A stretch of DNA of 13,884 bases from an uncultured Clostridia bacterium (GTDB lineage: Bacteria > Bacillota > Clostridia > TANB77 > CAG-508): assembly GCA_947624925.1 (NCBI GenBank), contig CANQMG010000039.1:1-13884 (forward strand). The letters are read 5' to 3'. Every line of letters begins with the position of its first letter. The first letter of the stretch is position 1. The notes below the pieces were generated by a model. It worked only from the letters and a program-made list of their open reading frames with translations. It was not told where the DNA came from and made no database searches. This document shows, piece by piece, positions 6,225 through 11,791 of this stretch. The position numbers were made by a program, and so were the translations under genes.

Positions 6225-7799
6225 TTATTTATCACTATTATTTTTAAATTGTTTTAAAAATTGCTCTTTTTCTATTTTTTCAATTGCCTCTGCACGTCTT
6301 TTATCTATCATATGGTCACTTTCTTTTATAGACTTAATTCTTTCCTTATATTTTTCATTAAATTTACTTTTTCTTGCCAAATGTTTTTGTTTTGGCTGTT
6401 TTTCTTTTATAGTAACTGTATCATCTGTCTTTTTTTCGTTTTTCTTTTTTTGCTTATCACTTTTTTTCTGTTCTCTTAATTTAGTTTTTAACATAACATA
6501 TTTAGGATCATCTTGTTTATCTTTGTACTTTAAGTCATCACAAATAATTTCTATAACAGATTCTGCAACAGCATTTGGATTATGTCTTATATTATCATCT
6601 ATTATATAAGATAAATTCTTTTCTAGAAGTTTAACACCTAATTCCTTAGCTTTTTGAATATCAGGTTCAACAATATCTTGACCATTTTTGTTATATATTT
6701 TTATAAATTCTGGTATAATTTCTCCTGAATCATAAATACAATAATCTATAATATTGGCTCCAGCATGGTCTATTATTGATTTTATGTGCTCAGATAAAGA
6801 ATAATTATCTGTTTGACCTGGTTCTGTCATTATATTGCTTACATATATTTTTATTGCTTTTGAATTTTTTATAGTCTTTGAAACATTTTTTACCAATAAA
6901 TTAGGTATTACATTTGTATATAAACTACCAGGTCCAATTATTATTGCATCAGCATTTGAAATAGCATCTAATACACCTGGTGCAGGCACACAGTTTGATG
7001 GATTTATGTATATTCTATTAATTTTAGCTACTTTATCTGAAACAATTTCTGGTATCTTGTCCTTTTCGTCTATTATAGTTCCGTCATTTAATTCTGCACA
7101 TATTTGCATTTCATTTAATGTTACAGGCAAAACCTTTCCTGTCATTTTTAATAAATCTGAAGATGCAACAATTGAATCAGAAAAATTTCCATAGATATCA
7201 TTCATTACTTTAAAATATATATCACTAAATTCTAGTTTTTCAAAAGGTCTAATATTTATATGTTCATTTAAAAGTCTTTGCATTTGTTCTTCATTTTCGG
7301 CAAGTGAAATAATACTATCTTTTATATCTTCTAAGGGTAATAAATTTAAAGCTTTTTTTCCTTCATCTAATTCTTTTCCATATCCAGATACTGTAACAAT
7401 TGCCGTAATATTTGAAGTGTAATTTTTTAATCCTTTAAGAACAGTATTAAGTCCACTACCTCCTCCTATTACAACTATATTTGGGCCCTCATTATATACC
7501 TTTTTATTAAAAATTAATGATTTTGCATTTATATTTCTACTACCATTATCCATTCTATAGTCTGTTGATTCTATAAGAATTTCTAATACCCTTTTTTGAC
7601 TATATATTAATCCAACGATAATCATTGTAAAGCCCAACACAAACAATACAATAATTTTTCCAACCTCTAGAAAAGATACTTCTTGCAATACTAATACTTC
7701 TGATACACCATAACAAGCAAGTATTATACCTGCCAGAATTGTAAAAATCCATCTTTTCATTTTTGATTTTGAATTAAACCAACTAAAAAAACCTTTCAT
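6225..7799 (-). CDS. yvcK: YvcK/CofD-family protein with N-terminal membrane anchor and charged tail
   Basis: YvcK proteins bind UDP-GlcNAc and link carbon metabolism to cell-wall synthesis and cell shape. This 524-residue version has two predicted membrane helices (about 17-37 and 46-66) and a CofD-like domain with VVIGGGSGLNTVLKGLKNY (109-127), IIIGPGSLYTNVIPNLL (286-302) and YVSNIMTEPGQTD (319-331). A Lys/Glu-rich tail of roughly 100 residues runs from about 425. The usual DDGGSSG loop after TAIVTV is replaced by SGYGKEL (138-144), so ligand binding may differ. I place the start at ATG 7799: GGAGG (7813-7817) precedes it by 13 nt, whereas the upstream TTG (7832) overlaps murB and lacks an SD. 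murB ends 19 nt upstream. The rapZ and whiA genes that often flank yvcK are missing here. Confidence 0.88.
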   Translation of the reverse strand: MKGFFSWFNSKSKMKRWIFTILAGIILACYGVSEVLVLQEVSFLEVGKIIVLFVLGFTMIIVGLIYSQKRVLEILIESTDYRMDNGSRNINAKSLIFNKKVYNEGPNIVVIGGGSGLNTVLKGLKNYTSNITAIVTVSGYGKELDEGKKALNLLPLEDIKDSIISLAENEEQMQRLLNEHINIRPFEKLEFSDIYFKVMNDIYGNFSDSIVASSDLLKMTGKVLPVTLNEMQICAELNDGTIIDEKDKIPEIVSDKVAKINRIYINPSNCVPAPGVLDAISNADAIIIGPGSLYTNVIPNLLVKNVSKTIKNSKAIKIYVSNIMTEPGQTDNYSLSEHIKSIIDHAGANIIDYCIYDSGEIIPEFIKIYNKNGQDIVEPDIQKAKELGVKLLEKNLSYIIDDNIRHNPNAVAESVIEIICDDLKYKDKQDDPKYVMLKTKLREQKKSDKQKKKNEKKTDDTVTIKEKQPKQKHLARKSKFNEKYKERIKSIKESDHMIDKRRAEAIEKIEKEQFLKQFKNNSDK

Positions 7800-7818
7800 A
7801 TTTTTTACATTACCTCCA

Positions 7819-8733
7819 TTATACAATTTCAACTTCTAAATCTATTACTTTTCCAAATTTATCATATACTTGTTTTTTTACAAAATCTATTAATTTAATA
7901 ACATCATAATATGATGCATTTGCCTTATTTACAATAAATCCAGCATGTTTATCAGAAACCATTGCATCTCCAATGCAATATCCTTTTAGCCCACATTCAT
8001 CAATTAGTTTAGCGGTGATAAAATCTTCACCTCTTTTAAATGTACTTCCTGCATTAGGATAATTTAATGGTTGTTTTTCTTTTCTTAATTTTGCATATTC
8101 ATTTATTTTTTTCTTTATATCTTCTTTATTACCCTTTTTTAGCTCTAAAGTACACTCTAAAATTATTCCTTTTAAACTACTAAAAATGCTTTTTCTATAT
8201 GAAAATTCACATTGTACATTACCTAGAGTATGAATATTTCCATTATAATCAATATATGTAACATTTTTAACAATATCTTTTACCTCGCCATCATAGGCTC
8301 CAGCATTCATTTTTATAGCTCCACCTATTGTACCTGGAATTCCACTTGCAAACTCAAACCCAGTAATACTATTGTCTTCCAAATATTTAGATAATACAGC
8401 ATTTTTTACACCTGCACATACTTTTACAAAATAACTGCCATCTTCACTATAACATTCAATATTATCAAGTTCAATTTTTAAAACAATCCCTCTTATGCCT
8501 TCATCTTTAACTAATAAATTTGTACCATTTCCAAATACAAATAATGGTATATTGTATTCATTTACAATTTTTAACACACTTTTTATATCGTCTATTGACT
8601 TAGCTTTAATATAAATATCTGCGTTTCCACCAATTTTAAATGAAGTATGTTTACACATTGGCTCATTTAAAATAATATTTTCTTTTGATATATCTTTTAA
8701 CAATTCATTATAAATATTTTGTATATCAAACAT
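7819..8733 (-). CDS. murB: UDP-N-acetylenolpyruvoylglucosamine reductase
   Basis: MurB is the FAD enzyme that uses NADPH to reduce UDP-GlcNAc-enolpyruvate to UDP-MurNAc, the second committed step of peptidoglycan synthesis. The 304-residue protein shows the FAD-binding blocks KHTSFKIGGNAD (28-39) and FGNGTNLLV (67-75). The glycine-rich SGIPGTIGGAIKMNAGAY (130-147) follows. Catalytic positions are Arg180 in the YR-KS motif, Ser230 in NAGSTFKR (type II arrangement) and the C-terminal Glu (302) in LEVEIV. The start is ATG 8733, with AAGGAG (8739-8744) 5 nt upstream. A longer start at 8772 would overlap the -10 box and lack an SD. A promoter lies directly upstream, making murB the first gene of the murB-yvcK-debranching enzyme unit. 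Confidence 0.95.
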   Translation of the reverse strand: MFDIQNIYNELLKDISKENIILNEPMCKHTSFKIGGNADIYIKAKSIDDIKSVLKIVNEYNIPLFVFGNGTNLLVKDEGIRGIVLKIELDNIECYSEDGSYFVKVCAGVKNAVLSKYLEDNSITGFEFASGIPGTIGGAIKMNAGAYDGEVKDIVKNVTYIDYNGNIHTLGNVQCEFSYRKSIFSSLKGIILECTLELKKGNKEDIKKKINEYAKLRKEKQPLNYPNAGSTFKRGEDFITAKLIDECGLKGYCIGDAMVSDKHAGFIVNKANASYYDVIKLIDFVKKQVYDKFGKVIDLEVEIV

Positions 8734-8762
8734 ATCTACTCCTTGATTCTTTTTTCTAATAC

Positions 8763-8791
8763 ATATTATCATTTTTTTATAAATATTACAA
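8763..8791 (-). promoter_or_regulatory. murB promoter
   Basis: On the minus strand, TTGTAA (8791-8786) and TAATAT (8768-8763) are separated by 17 nt, with TG one base before the -10 (an extended -10). The predicted start near 8756 gives a leader of about 23 nt with the SD at 8739-8744. Confidence 0.55.
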
Positions 8792-8820
8792 TGGAAAATA
8801 TGAGATTTTTAAAATAAATA

Positions 8821-8964
8821 TTATAGATAAGAACAAAGCGCCTAGGCGCTCTTTGTTCGTGCCGATTTGAGTTTTCGACTGAAAGGAGGAAATCTCAAAG
8901 GCAATAGCGATTGTAGCATTTTTATCTAATAAAAATTTCGAAGAAATTTCTTATTAGATAAAAA
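8821..8964 (-). ncRNA. Three-hairpin structured element with an anti-SD loop (unassigned)
   Basis: Hairpin A pairs GAACAAAG-CGCC (8831-8842) with GGCG and CTTTGTTC (8845-8848, 8851-8858). Hairpin B pairs GCC (8861-8863), TTTGAG (8866-8871) and TTTC (8873-8876) with GAAA (8889-8892), CTCAAA (8894-8899) and GGC (8900-8902). On the minus strand its 12-nt loop reads CTCCTTTCAGTC, complementary to the AAAGGAG SD used by genes in this window. Hairpin C (8919-8964) is a 21-bp stem with a 3-nt loop and one bulge. TTATAGATAA (8821-8830) is nearly complementary to one arm of hairpin C, so an alternative closing stem around A and B is possible. The block is clearly GC-richer than its surroundings and has no reading frame that I would trust. 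Strand and transcription are inference; a mobile palindromic repeat is an alternative. Confidence 0.45.
8831..8858 (-). terminator. GC-rich hairpin ahead of the murB promoter
   Basis: The stem is the only strongly GC-paired one in the region and is centred on the palindrome AGCGCCTAGGCGCT (8837-8850). On the minus strand it is followed by a T-rich stretch (TTATCTATAATATTTATTTT), giving a plausible intrinsic terminator that would insulate murB from upstream minus-strand transcription. The T-run is interrupted, so confidence is limited. Confidence 0.4.
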
Positions 8965-8987
8965 AAATTCCCACCATAAAAGGTGGG
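8960..8987 (-). terminator. Intrinsic terminator of the small RNA
   Basis: On the minus strand, CCCACC (8987-8982) pairs with GGTGGG (8975-8970) around the loop TTTTAT, followed by AA and eight T residues (8967-8960). This is the best-formed terminator in the window. It lies well upstream of murB and so ends an RNA that starts further right. Confidence 0.8.
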
Positions 8988-9134
8988 TTGTTCAAGAAAG
9001 TTTAGGTAGGTTGACCTTCCTACATCTCCTAACTATGGGTGACGGCTGCCTGTTCCGTCCTCAGAAACTTTCTTATATTATTAGTATATGTCTTGCTTTT
9101 TAGTTTATTACATTATTTATTATTTTTCTTGAAC
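8960..9134 (-). ncRNA. Candidate small RNA, about 175 nt, family not recognised
   Basis: On the minus strand a strong promoter (9169-9141) predicts a start near 9134, and a clean intrinsic terminator ends at 8960. No protein can be read between them. The predicted 5' end GTTCAAGAAA (9134-9125) is perfectly complementary to TTTCTTGAAC (8999-8990) just before the terminator, a closing stem typical of independent structured RNAs. Inside, GACGG/CCGTC (9059-9055 with 9045-9041) and GTAGG/CCTAC (9023-9019 with 9010-9006) form two small stems. A second 10-bp stem, AAGAAAGTTT (9074-9065) with AAACTTTCTT (9003-8994), competes with the closing stem. The 3' half is GC-rich; the 5' 55 nt is AT-rich. I do not recognise SRP RNA, tmRNA, RNase P RNA, T-box or any riboswitch core in it. 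6S RNA is not excluded. Confidence 0.55.
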
Positions 9135-9140
9135 ATAATT

Positions 9141-9169
9141 ATTATACAATATTATGTGTAAAATATCAA
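9141..9169 (-). promoter_or_regulatory. Strong promoter for the small RNA
   Basis: On the minus strand, TTGATA (9169-9164) and a perfect TATAAT (9146-9141) are 17 nt apart. No protein start follows before the terminator at 8960, so its product should be an RNA. A lone TATACT at 9088-9083 without a matching -35 is a weaker alternative that would start the RNA near 9076. Confidence 0.6.
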
Positions 9170-9274
9170 TGAAAAGACAAGCATTTTACAAAAAAATTTT
9201 GCTTAATAATAGTTTTAACTGGATTCGCCTGAATTTTTTATTTTGAATAAAAAAATAAAATTTTGGTATAATAA

Positions 9275-9305
9275 TTGTATACAATTTGTTGACATTTGTA
9301 TACAA
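9275..9305 (+). promoter_or_regulatory. Double palindromic operator of the antitoxin gene
   Basis: The perfect palindrome TTGTATACAA occurs twice, at 9275-9284 and 9296-9305, exactly 21 bp apart (two helical turns, so on the same DNA face). The first lies just upstream of the -35 box, the second in the -35/-10 spacer. Ribbon-helix-helix antitoxins of the RelB/DinJ type repress their own promoter as dimer pairs on such sites, so this is very probably the autoregulatory operator. Confidence 0.7.
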
Positions 9306-9318
9306 AACGTAATATAAT
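9289..9318 (+). promoter_or_regulatory. Antitoxin gene promoter
   Basis: A perfect TTGACA (9289-9294) and a perfect TATAAT (9313-9318) are 18 nt apart. Together with the AAGGAG SD at 9327-9332 this gives a short leader before the ATG at 9342. Both boxes are interleaved with the palindromic operator. Confidence 0.75.
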
Positions 9319-9341
9319 ATAAATATAAGGAGTTGATTAAA

Positions 9342-9617
9342 ATGTCTACTGTAAGAATAAATGATGATATAAAAAAAGAAGTTGTTCCAATATTAAAAAA
9401 TTTAGGATTATCCTTAAGTGAAGCAATAAATATATATTTACATCAAATAAAATTAATAAATGGAATACCATTTGAATTAAAATATCCTAAATTTAGTAAC
9501 GAAATGCAAGAATCATTAGCTGAAGCTGAAGATATGACTAAACATCCAGAAAAATATAAAAGTTTCAATAGTGTAGAAGAATTTATGGAGGACTTGCATA
9601 GTGAAATACAAAATTGA
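9342..9617 (+). CDS. RelB/DinJ-family ribbon-helix-helix antitoxin
   Basis: The 91-residue protein begins MSTVRINDDIKKEVVPIL and continues with a helix containing NLGLSLSEAINIYLHQIK (about 21-38). This is the DinJ/RelB pattern: a short beta strand for DNA binding, then an amphipathic helix with the S-x-A-I-N signature. The acidic, helical C-terminal part (from about residue 50) should wrap the toxin. The ATG at 9342 is preceded by AAGGAG at 9 nt; a TTG at 9333 next to the SD is not credible. Its stop overlaps the start of the toxin remnant by 17 nt, the usual arrangement of such pairs. Since that toxin is broken, the antitoxin is an orphan here and may act only as a repressor or as protection against related toxins. 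It is one of two plus-strand genes in the window. Confidence 0.85.
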   Translation: MSTVRINDDIKKEVVPILKNLGLSLSEAINIYLHQIKLINGIPFELKYPKFSNEMQESLAEAEDMTKHPEKYKSFNSVEEFMEDLHSEIQN

Positions 9618-9673
9618 AAGAACTAATATTATTACTTATTGCAATTGGTACACATTCAGATTTATTCAATTAG
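9601..9673 (+). pseudogene. Internally deleted RelE/YafQ-type toxin remnant
   Basis: A GTG at 9601 inside the antitoxin end starts VKYKIERTN, the typical first residues of YafQ-like mRNA interferases (MxYKIxRT). Only about nine codons remain. Within 30 bases, in the +2 frame, the sequence reads LLLIAIGTHSDLFN and stops at TAG 9671-9673. GTHSDLF is the characteristic YafQ C-terminus, with a catalytic-type histidine. A full toxin is about 90 residues, so roughly 65-70 codons between the two ends have been lost and the frames no longer match. Both ends surviving at the right place behind the antitoxin makes this a convincing deletion remnant. The stop codon of the converging acyltransferase lies within it. 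Confidence 0.75.
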
Positions 9674-10703
9674 ATGCTTTATCTTCTATTAATAATATTT
9701 TGCTTTTTTTCTTTTTTCCTGCTAATATTGGAGCTTTACGATTAATAAATTCTATTATTGGTATTTCAATTATCATTATAATTATCATACCTATAATACC
9801 TGGCAAATAATTCTTATATTGATATCCATTTATTAGCCTTTGAACTACAATTTCAATAATTTTTTGGTGAGTAGCCATTATAACTAAAGTATTTGTTCCA
9901 ATATAAGTAATAGCTTTACTAATATATTTTACATTTTGTATTTTTTTAGACAATAAAATCCATAAAAATGAATTTACAATTGAAAAAAATGTAAACATAA
10001 ATAAATTTCTATATCTAACATTATATAAACTAGTAACTCCGTTAAACCTAGTTAAATAAGCAAATATAATAATTAAAATAATTATGTATGGTGTTTTTAA
10101 ATCAATTTTATTAATAAATTTAAAACTTATATATCCAACATAAATAAAGCCTAAGGCAACTAATACTCTTGATAATAAAATAGTTGGGCGATTAATTGCA
10201 ATCATAGGCAACACAAGTCCAATTATATATAGGATGATTATATTTAAAGCTATTAACCTATTATCTTTTAAATATTCTAATAAAAATATAAATACAATTT
10301 CAGCAATACATATAGCTGGTAGAAACCACATTGCGGCTAGTGGAGTTAAAGAAACTGCATATTTAATAGATATTAAAAAACCATTTAAGCCATGTTGATA
10401 AAATTCTAAAAAATCATATATAAGTTCAAAAAACACATAAGGAATCATAAGATTTTTTATTCTCTTTATTATTTCTACCTTTAAATCATATCTATCTTTT
10501 CTTTTATAAAATATTAAGCATCCAGATATTATATAAAATAATTGTAGTGAAAATGATATTACATAAAAATTCGCATATACTTTAACTGAATATAAATGAA
10601 TCATAAATATCATAATCATTGCAAATCCACGTGCTATATCTAAATATAATAATCTTTTATCTTGTTTATTTAAATCATTATTTTCTATCTTATCTGACAT
10701 CAT
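9666..10703 (-). CDS. Membrane acyltransferase, family 3 (last gene of the polysaccharide operon)
   Basis: This integral membrane protein of 345 residues has about ten predicted transmembrane helices. The N-terminal block RLLYLDIARGFAMIMIFMIH (17-36) is the signature of acyltransferase family 3 (Acyl_transf_3, OafA/WecH-like), with the conserved His36 taking part in acyl transfer. IGTNTLVIMATHQKI in the last third matches the family's C-terminal helix. Such enzymes usually add O-acetyl or related groups to extracytoplasmic glycans; the acceptor cannot be told from sequence. The start ATG at 10703 follows AAAGGAG at 7 nt; a second ATG one codon later is equally possible. Its 3' end converges on the antitoxin locus and overlaps the toxin remnant by 8 bp, without a visible terminator between them. 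Confidence 0.82.
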   Translation of the reverse strand: MMSDKIENNDLNKQDKRLLYLDIARGFAMIMIFMIHLYSVKVYANFYVISFSLQLFYIISGCLIFYKRKDRYDLKVEIIKRIKNLMIPYVFFELIYDFLEFYQHGLNGFLISIKYAVSLTPLAAMWFLPAICIAEIVFIFLLEYLKDNRLIALNIIILYIIGLVLPMIAINRPTILLSRVLVALGFIYVGYISFKFINKIDLKTPYIIILIIIFAYLTRFNGVTSLYNVRYRNLFMFTFFSIVNSFLWILLSKKIQNVKYISKAITYIGTNTLVIMATHQKIIEIVVQRLINGYQYKNYLPGIIGMIIIMIIEIPIIEFINRKAPILAGKKKKSKILLIEDKASN

Positions 10704-10766
10704 TTTTTTCTCCTTTTTTATTAAGGTAATTTAGTAGTTTATAGTTGTGTGTAATAAATTTTATTT

Positions 10767-11750
10767 TTATATTTTTAGAATTAATTTATCTATTTTTTTC
10801 ATTAACAAATCAAATAAAAATGAAATTACTATGGTTATAATAAAACATACTATAAAATATGCGTAATAATTTACTTTATCCAATCCTAAATACCCAAATG
10901 CTATCATTGGTATTCTTTGTAATATATATATACTAAATACATGTGAACCAAAAAACTCTAAAATTTTATTTCCTATTGATACCTTCATAGTAATTATTAC
11001 TATTAAAATAGAAAACATAATTGCATATAATTCATATGCGATTATTTCATTTCTAAAACAAAATAATGTAAAAAATAAAACTATGCAGAATATCAAATTT
11101 GTATAATATTTTTCCATCATTGACTTTTCTATTATATTTTTATATTTTGCAAACCACATACCAGCAATATAGCATAATATTGTATTATACCACCAAGATT
11201 CTTTTAAATTATACATTACTATTAAATATATTAAAGAAAAAATAGTATTTACACATAAAGCTTTATGCTTATCTTTAATAGTACTAAAAGATAAATATGT
11301 AGTTGTGTATAAATATAAAATTGCAAACATAAACCAATTGCTGTTTCCAACTGCTTCCCAACCAATAAAAGATAATAATATATTTTTTATATTATATTCT
11401 TTTCCTAATATAAAACCTAACATTATAAATAATAAAACTGCAATATCAAAATGAATAAATGTCGTAAGAATTCTTTTTTTAGGCATTAATTTAATATAAG
11501 ATTCTCCTTTATTTTTTATATTTTCATATATTCCATAGCCTGAATAAAAGAAAAACATTACTACAATTAGTTGTCCTAAAATGTTTGCTATTATTATATA
11601 TGGCTTATCTAAATATGTTTGATAATACATATATGACATTATATGTGACATAAATACTAATATAACAAATATTCCTTTTACAGAAATAGTTTTCTCTTTA
11701 GATAAATAATCTTCAAAATACTCATCTTTTTTATGTAATATAAATTTCAT
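10767..11750 (-). CDS. Membrane acyltransferase-like protein
   Basis: The 327-residue polytopic membrane protein has about nine or ten hydrophobic helices and the family 3 pattern TISVKGIFVILVFMSHIM (21-38, His36). It also has FFYSGYGIYENIKNKG near 67-82, and a C-terminal LEFFGSHVFSIYILQRIP block equivalent to the usual G-x-x-S-F-x-I-Y-L-x-H. It presumably modifies the same surface polysaccharide as its neighbours, with an unknown acyl group and acceptor. The Arg normally found before G in the first helix (R-G-I/L) is Lys here. The ATG at 11750 has no SD of its own. The strong GGAGG at 11785-11789 instead serves a six-codon minigene whose stop is one base before this ATG, so reinitiation or coupling is likely. 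Confidence 0.75.
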   Translation of the reverse strand: MKFILHKKDEYFEDYLSKEKTISVKGIFVILVFMSHIMSYMYYQTYLDKPYIIIANILGQLIVVMFFFYSGYGIYENIKNKGESYIKLMPKKRILTTFIHFDIAVLLFIMLGFILGKEYNIKNILLSFIGWEAVGNSNWFMFAILYLYTTTYLSFSTIKDKHKALCVNTIFSLIYLIVMYNLKESWWYNTILCYIAGMWFAKYKNIIEKSMMEKYYTNLIFCIVLFFTLFCFRNEIIAYELYAIMFSILIVIITMKVSIGNKILEFFGSHVFSIYILQRIPMIAFGYLGLDKVNYYAYFIVCFIITIVISFLFDLLMKKIDKLILKI

Positions 11751-11751
11751 C

Positions 11752-11772
11752 TTATATAATATTATTAAACAT
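11752..11772 (-). CDS. Six-codon minigene before the second acyltransferase
   Basis: ATG (11772-11770) reads MFNNII and stops at TAA (11754-11752), one base before the ATG of the acyltransferase at 11750. GGAGG (11785-11789) lies 12 nt upstream and is the only good SD between the two acyltransferase genes. It could be a coupling minigene, or the original start region of the acyltransferase put out of frame by a small indel. Confidence 0.35.
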   Translation of the reverse strand: MFNNII

Positions 11773-11791
11773 AATAATTTCTTTCCTCCAA

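Noticed and set aside
6214..6609. Long plus-strand reading frames across the yvcK 3' region (also 2835-3239 and 6835-7194)
   Set aside because: They are antisense shadows of AT-rich, Lys/Glu- or Ile-rich genes, rich in Phe/Ser/Leu, with no SD and no recognisable family.
7800..7832. TTG start at 7832 for yvcK, overlapping murB
   Set aside because: No SD precedes it; GGAGG at 7813-7817 fits the ATG at 7799.
8734..8772. ATG at 8772 extending murB by 13 residues
   Set aside because: It overlaps the -10 box of the predicted promoter and has no SD, while ATG 8733 has AAGGAG at the right distance.
8919..8964. 21-bp hairpin C as a conventional terminator
   Set aside because: Neither strand has a U-run after the stem; the T residues belong to the stem itself or to the neighbouring terminator at 8960-8987.
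8990..9075. Hammerhead ribozyme in the small RNA (CTGAGGA fits CUGANGA on the minus strand)
   Set aside because: After the next stem the obligatory GAAA is missing and no cleavage triplet is arranged around it.
8960..9134. SRP RNA, tmRNA, RNase P RNA, NiCo, cobalamin or M-box RNA
   Set aside because: Short shared words such as CAGGCAGCC occur, but the conserved cores of these families are absent and the RNA ends at a terminator before any gene. 6S RNA could not be fully excluded.
9181..9240. Small hairpins AAGCA/TGCTT and ATTC/GAAT with a T-run ahead of the antitoxin promoter
   Set aside because: The stems are only 4-5 bp and would not be stable; nothing upstream on the plus strand needs a terminator.
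9601..9810. 69-residue plus-strand reading frame beginning KYKIERTN as an intact small protein
   Set aside because: After about nine toxin-like codons it is the antisense shadow of the acyltransferase end; the GTHSDLF end in another frame shows a deleted toxin instead.
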